From: GWB1-38-13 sp964608405
Lineage (GTDB): Bacteria > Patescibacteriota > Microgenomatia > UBA8517
NCBI GenBank assembly: GCA_964608405.1
Contig: CAZSNC010000028.1
Span: 1-7,701, forward strand
Reading direction: 5' to 3'
Length of the DNA: 7,701 nt
The first letter of the stretch is position 1. The number at the start of each line of letters is the position of its first letter. Under the pieces are notes generated by a model, which saw only the letters and a program-made list of their open reading frames with translations, was not told where the DNA came from and searched no databases. The position numbers were made by a program, and so were the translations under genes. Shown in pieces: positions 5,496-7,701 of the stretch.

Positions 5496-6882
5496 ATGGA
5501 AGGATACGACAATCCAGATAAACTGTGGTCAGATGTTTGCGAAAACTTAAAGCTTAGTGTGTCAAGTGCAATATTTTCCACATGGTTCACACAAACCCAT
5601 TTAGTGTCACTTAAAAAAAATAATAATCGCTATATTGCTGAAATCGGCTGTTCAACTCTATATGCAAAAAGTACAATTGAATCCAGATATTACGGTCTTA
5701 TTCAAGATACACTAATCTCATTTTTAAAACTTCCTTGTGATGTTTTGTTTGTGGTCAGTCAAAAACCACAGGATGATAAAGTAAAAGACGCCTCCCCGAA
5801 TCCACTGTTTGAGCAACCAAAGGCCGATACGGAGAAACTAAACGCGGCAATTTCCCGATCCAAACTACGTATCACCTATACTTTCCAAAATTTTGCAGTC
5901 TCCTCTTCAAACCAAATGGCATGGGCGGCAGCAGATGCCGTATCAAAAAATCCGGGCAGTGCCTATAACCCCCTATTTATATGGGGTGGGGTAGGGATCG
6001 GCAANNNNNNNNNNAACCCATTTAATGACCGCCGTAGGACACTTGGTTTTAGAAAAAAATCCTGACGCAAAAGTATTTTTTTGTACGGGAGAAGAGTTCA
6101 CAAATGACATTGTAGAAGGAATAAGAAATAAAAGTACACAATCTTTCCGCGACAAATACAGAAAACTAAACCTGCTTCTTATTGACGATATTCAATTTAT
6201 TGCAGGAAAAGATTCTGTCCAGGAAGAATTTTTCCATACCTTTAATGCGCTTGTATCAAACGGCTCCCAAATTATCCTCACGTCAGACCGACATCCGTCA
6301 GAAATCCAAAAACTTGAAGAAAGGCTTCGAAGCCGTTTTGAAGCAGGACTAATAGTCGATATTGCCCCGCCGGATTTTGAATTAAGATGTGCAATCGTTG
6401 AAATAAAAGCCAAACAAAAAGGAATGAATATTCCCAGTAACCTTATTTACATGATAGCCGGCAACATTGATACCCCGAGGAAAATCGAGGGTTTTTTAAT
6501 CAGATTGTTATCAGAATTGTCAATTAAAAAAGCCGTGCTGGATGAAACTCTTATCGAAAGTCTAATCGGGAAGGGGGATCTTTCTGCAAACGGTAGAGTA
6601 AAAGCCGCTCCACCCGATGTAATTGCCTCCGTTTTGAAATTCTATTCGCTTAGTAAAAAACAACTGCTTGGGGAAAGTAGGGTTAAACAATTTGCACTCC
6701 CCAGACAGCTTTTGATGTATCTTCTTCGAACCGAACTCTCGCTTCCTTATGAAGAGGTAGGCAGGCTTGTTGGTGGAAGGGACCACACAACCGTTATGCA
6801 TGCTGTGGATAAAATAACACAAATGGCCTCGGGTGATGTGCAAATCCGTGAGGATATTCAGGGGATAAAAAACAGCCTTTGA
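5496..6882 (+). CDS. dnaA: Chromosomal replication initiator DnaA
   Basis: This AAA+ ATPase binds DnaA boxes, melts oriC and recruits the helicase. With the 10 artefactual Ns (6005-6014) removed it is 458 aa, a normal length. Domain I is at about 1-88 (includes STWF), a short linker at about 89-122, and domain III from about 125. Walker A GGVGIGKT is at 164-171, Walker B LLIDDIQF around 226-228, sensor 1 is LTSDRHP, the arginine finger is in LRSRFEAGL, and sensor 2 is in DTPRKIEGFL. Domain IV carries the DNA-contact signature GGRDHTTVMHA, with D426. As given, the Ns shift the frame by one; joining 6004 directly to 6015 restores GKTHLM exactly, so this is not a pseudogene. ATG 5496 is preferred over GTG 5478 because MEGYDNPDKLW opens domain I normally. 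No Shine-Dalgarno is seen. It ends in TGA. Confidence 0.96.
6005..6014. other. Assembly gap (10 Ns) inside dnaA Walker A
   Basis: Ten Ns separate ggcaa from aacccat. Joining the two sides with no missing base gives the codons GGC AAA ACC CAT, the Gly-Lys-Thr-His of Walker A, and restores one continuous frame. The run is therefore a scaffolding placeholder and not lost sequence. Confidence 0.93.
6804..6812 (-). promoter_or_regulatory. DnaA box, perfect, inside dnaA 3' end
   Basis: TGTGGATAA is a nine-of-nine DnaA box on the minus strand, lying in the dnaA codons for Ala-Val-Asp-Lys of domain IV. It is 68 bp from the stop and near the origin cluster, so it may be an outlying origin box. Its orientation is opposite to those in the intergenic cluster, and coding constraint alone could have produced it. 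Confidence 0.5.
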
Positions 6883-6906
6883 GGATAAAACCTTTCTTCT
6901 GTCCAC

Positions 6907-6915
6907 TTATCCACA
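6907..6915 (+). promoter_or_regulatory. DnaA box 1, perfect
   Basis: TTATCCACA matches the consensus at nine of nine positions. The bases just before it (TCCAC at 6902-6906) form a degenerate half-box with 8-bp offset, copying the tandem arrangement at 6999-7015. Confidence 0.85.
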
Positions 6916-6927
6916 CATTAAACGGTT

Positions 6928-6936
6928 TTATCCACA
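6928..6936 (+). promoter_or_regulatory. DnaA box 2, perfect
   Basis: TTATCCACA again matches at nine of nine positions, in the same orientation as box 1 and 21 bp (two helical turns) from it, so both sites face the same side of the helix. Confidence 0.85.
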
Positions 6937-6998
6937 TTTTTGTACACATATAGTTACGCACACTATCAACAAAACCGATCGTGCACAAACAAAGCTGT

Positions 6999-7015
6999 TT
7001 ATCCACTTATCCACA
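6999..7015 (+). promoter_or_regulatory. Tandem DnaA boxes 3 and 4 next to the trios
   Basis: TTATCCACT (6999-7007, eight of nine) and TTATCCACA (7007-7015, perfect) share one base and are offset by 8 bp. They point at the trio repeat, which begins five bases later. In B. subtilis a closely spaced box pair in this position loads the DnaA filament onto the trios. Confidence 0.85.
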
Positions 7016-7019
7016 ACCC

Positions 7020-7037
7020 CTACTACTATTACTACTA
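7020..7037 (+). promoter_or_regulatory. DnaA-trio element (six triplets)
   Basis: Six triplets run in phase: CTA CTA CTA TTA CTA CTA. On the complementary strand these read 3'-GAT or 3'-AAT, the DnaA-trio motif by which DnaA binds single-stranded DNA during unwinding. They follow the last DnaA box after the short spacer ACCC(C) at 7016-7020 and are followed by AT-rich DNA. Assignment rests on motif, spacing and order. Confidence 0.8.
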
Positions 7038-7070
7038 ATTAATATAGAGGAAAGAAAGTAAATCAAATAA

Positions 7071-7099
7071 TTGGATTTTTTCTATTTTTCGGATATACT
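7071..7099 (+). promoter_or_regulatory. dnaN promoter, nearly leaderless
   Basis: TATACT at 7094-7099 matches five of six -10 bases and is 17 bp after TTGGAT at 7071-7076, a weaker -35 with the TTG core. The -10 box ends 9 nt before the dnaN ATG, so the leader would be about 2-3 nt. The promoter lies directly beside the predicted unwinding zone, so origin opening and dnaN transcription could influence each other. Confidence 0.55.
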
Positions 7100-7108
7100 C
7101 TTTCTCAA

Positions 7109-7701
7109 ATGAAACTTAAGGTTTCCAAAAAGTCTTTCGCTGAAGCATTATCCGTTGCCACACGTTTTACAACATCAAAAGCACAACTGCCAATTTTAGG
7201 AAATGTACTTCTCGAGGCAAAAAACAATAAATTAAATATTTCGGCAACAAATCTTGAAATGTCCGTTTCTTTAACAGTTGCTTCGAAAATTGAAAAAGAA
7301 GGAATAATTACGGTTCCTTCAAAGATCCTTTATGAAGTAATATCCAACTTAAGTGATGACAGCATAGAGTTATCCGTTGAAAAAGAGCAATTGGTTGTTG
7401 ATTGTGAAGGCTTCTCATCAAAAATACTGGGAATAAACGCATCGGATTTCCCAAAAGTACCTTCGTCTATGGGCACGTATGTTTTTGAAATAGACCCGGA
7501 TGTTTTAATGGGGATACTTCCTAAGATTGTGTACTCAATCTCACTTGATGAAACCAGACCTACTCTAACGGGGGCGTTGGTGATATTGGATTCGACAGTA
7601 CTTTCGATGGTGGCAACGGACGGGTTTAGACTGTCAAAATATTCGACATCTCTAAAGAACAAAGGAAAAGATTTAAAAATAATTCTTCCGAGAGGAATAC
7701 T
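7109..7701 (+). CDS. dnaN: DNA polymerase III sliding clamp, beta subunit, 3'-truncated
   Basis: The clamp is a ring-shaped homodimer that tethers DNA polymerase III and other enzymes to DNA. The frame is open from the ATG at 7109 to the window end, giving 197 complete codons of an expected 365-380. The N terminus MKLKVSKKSFAEALSVATRF and the LPILGNVLLEA motif mark the first clamp domain, which runs to about residue 118. The second domain follows with SISLDETRPTLTGALV and the conserved ATDGFRLS. The third domain and the C terminus are off the window. It lies 226 bp after dnaA, separated by the origin, and has its own likely promoter. No Shine-Dalgarno is near the ATG; AGAGGAAA at about 7046 is over 50 bp too far. 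Confidence 0.95.
   Translation, partial: MKLKVSKKSFAEALSVATRFTTSKAQLPILGNVLLEAKNNKLNISATNLEMSVSLTVASKIEKEGIITVPSKILYEVISNLSDDSIELSVEKEQLVVDCEGFSSKILGINASDFPKVPSSMGTYVFEIDPDVLMGILPKIVYSISLDETRPTLTGALVILDSTVLSMVATDGFRLSKYSTSLKNKGKDLKIILPRGI

Larger units (their letters stand above)
6883..7108. other. Probable chromosomal replication origin oriC
   Basis: This 226-bp stretch between dnaA and dnaN contains no gene. It carries three perfect and one eight-of-nine DnaA boxes, all in the same orientation, then a C-rich step, six DnaA-trio triplets and an AT-rich region up to the dnaN promoter. A dnaA-dnaN position, same-strand boxes and an adjoining trio element are the hallmarks of the basal unwinding module worked out in B. 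subtilis. The AT-rich bases at about 7038-7090 are the likely duplex-unwinding zone. A mirror signal would be a GC-skew switch here, which needs the whole genome to test. Confidence 0.85.

Noticed and set aside
5478..6065. dnaA as two broken genes or a pseudogene
   Set aside because: The break is caused only by the 10 Ns; removing them restores Walker A and one frame.
6880..6888. DnaA box over the dnaA stop codon (TTATCCTCA on the minus strand)
   Set aside because: The single mismatch falls in the invariant CACA core, so binding is doubtful.
6940..6962. Extra DnaA boxes TTGTACACA (6940) and TTACGCACA (6954)
   Set aside because: Each has two mismatches to the consensus, including core positions; they may be weak sites but cannot be supported alone.
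1..7701. CRISPR, insertion sequence, tRNA or rRNA
   Set aside because: No regular spaced repeats, transposase motifs, terminal repeats or cloverleaf patterns were seen in any gap.

Overview
The window is a chromosomal replication-origin neighbourhood from a small-genome bacterium, most likely a member of the Candidate Phyla Radiation (Patescibacteria), perhaps Microgenomates-like. Evidence for this is the moderately AT-rich DNA, the very compact gene packing, a valyl-tRNA synthetase whose connective-peptide sequence looks CPR-like and which lacks the usual C-terminal coiled coil, a short Jag without its N-terminal domain, and the near absence of Shine-Dalgarno sequences. The phylum is an inference from pattern recognition, not a search. 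TAA, TAG and TGA are all used as stops, so the UGA=Gly code of Gracilibacteria/Absconditabacteria does not apply.

Layout. (1) 1-1788, + strand: the 3' two-thirds of valS, entering from the left edge. (2) 1808-2491, - strand: rplY (L25/CTC), convergent with valS and served by its own near-consensus promoter. (3) 2492-2708: a 217-bp AT-rich spacer with that promoter and a possible terminator for the next operon. (4) 5220 down to 2709, - strand: a tight operon rpmH - rnpA - yidD - yidC - jag - rnhA, with gaps of 2 to 61 bp and one overlap. This is the classic bacterial origin-flanking cluster with RNase H appended at its end. (5) 5221-5495: a divergent intergenic region carrying the rpmH promoter, an inverted repeat, and a perfect DnaA box inside a probable dnaA promoter. 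(6) 5496-6882, + strand: dnaA, broken only by a 10-N assembly gap inside Walker A. (7) 6883-7108: the likely oriC, with three perfect DnaA boxes, a near-perfect tandem box, a short C-rich spacer and six DnaA-trio triplets. (8) 7109 to the right edge, + strand: the first 197 codons of dnaN.

How it works together. DnaA binds the double-stranded boxes between dnaA and dnaN, then probably extends as a filament onto the trio repeats to melt the AT-rich DNA before dnaN. DnaN is the clamp used by the replisome loaded there. The opposite arm makes ribosomal protein L34, the RNase P protein, the membrane insertase YidC with its helper YidD, the RNA-binding protein Jag, and RNase HI, which removes RNA-DNA hybrids.

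The most notable observations are the B. subtilis-style unwinding module (box, C-rich spacer, trios) in this lineage; promoters whose -10 boxes lie only 6-9 nt from the start codons of rpmH, yidC and dnaN, implying leaderless or near-leaderless mRNAs; and the demonstration that the 10-N gap in dnaA has a true length of zero. I found no CRISPR array, transposon, tRNA or rRNA, and no wholly unknown multi-gene system.
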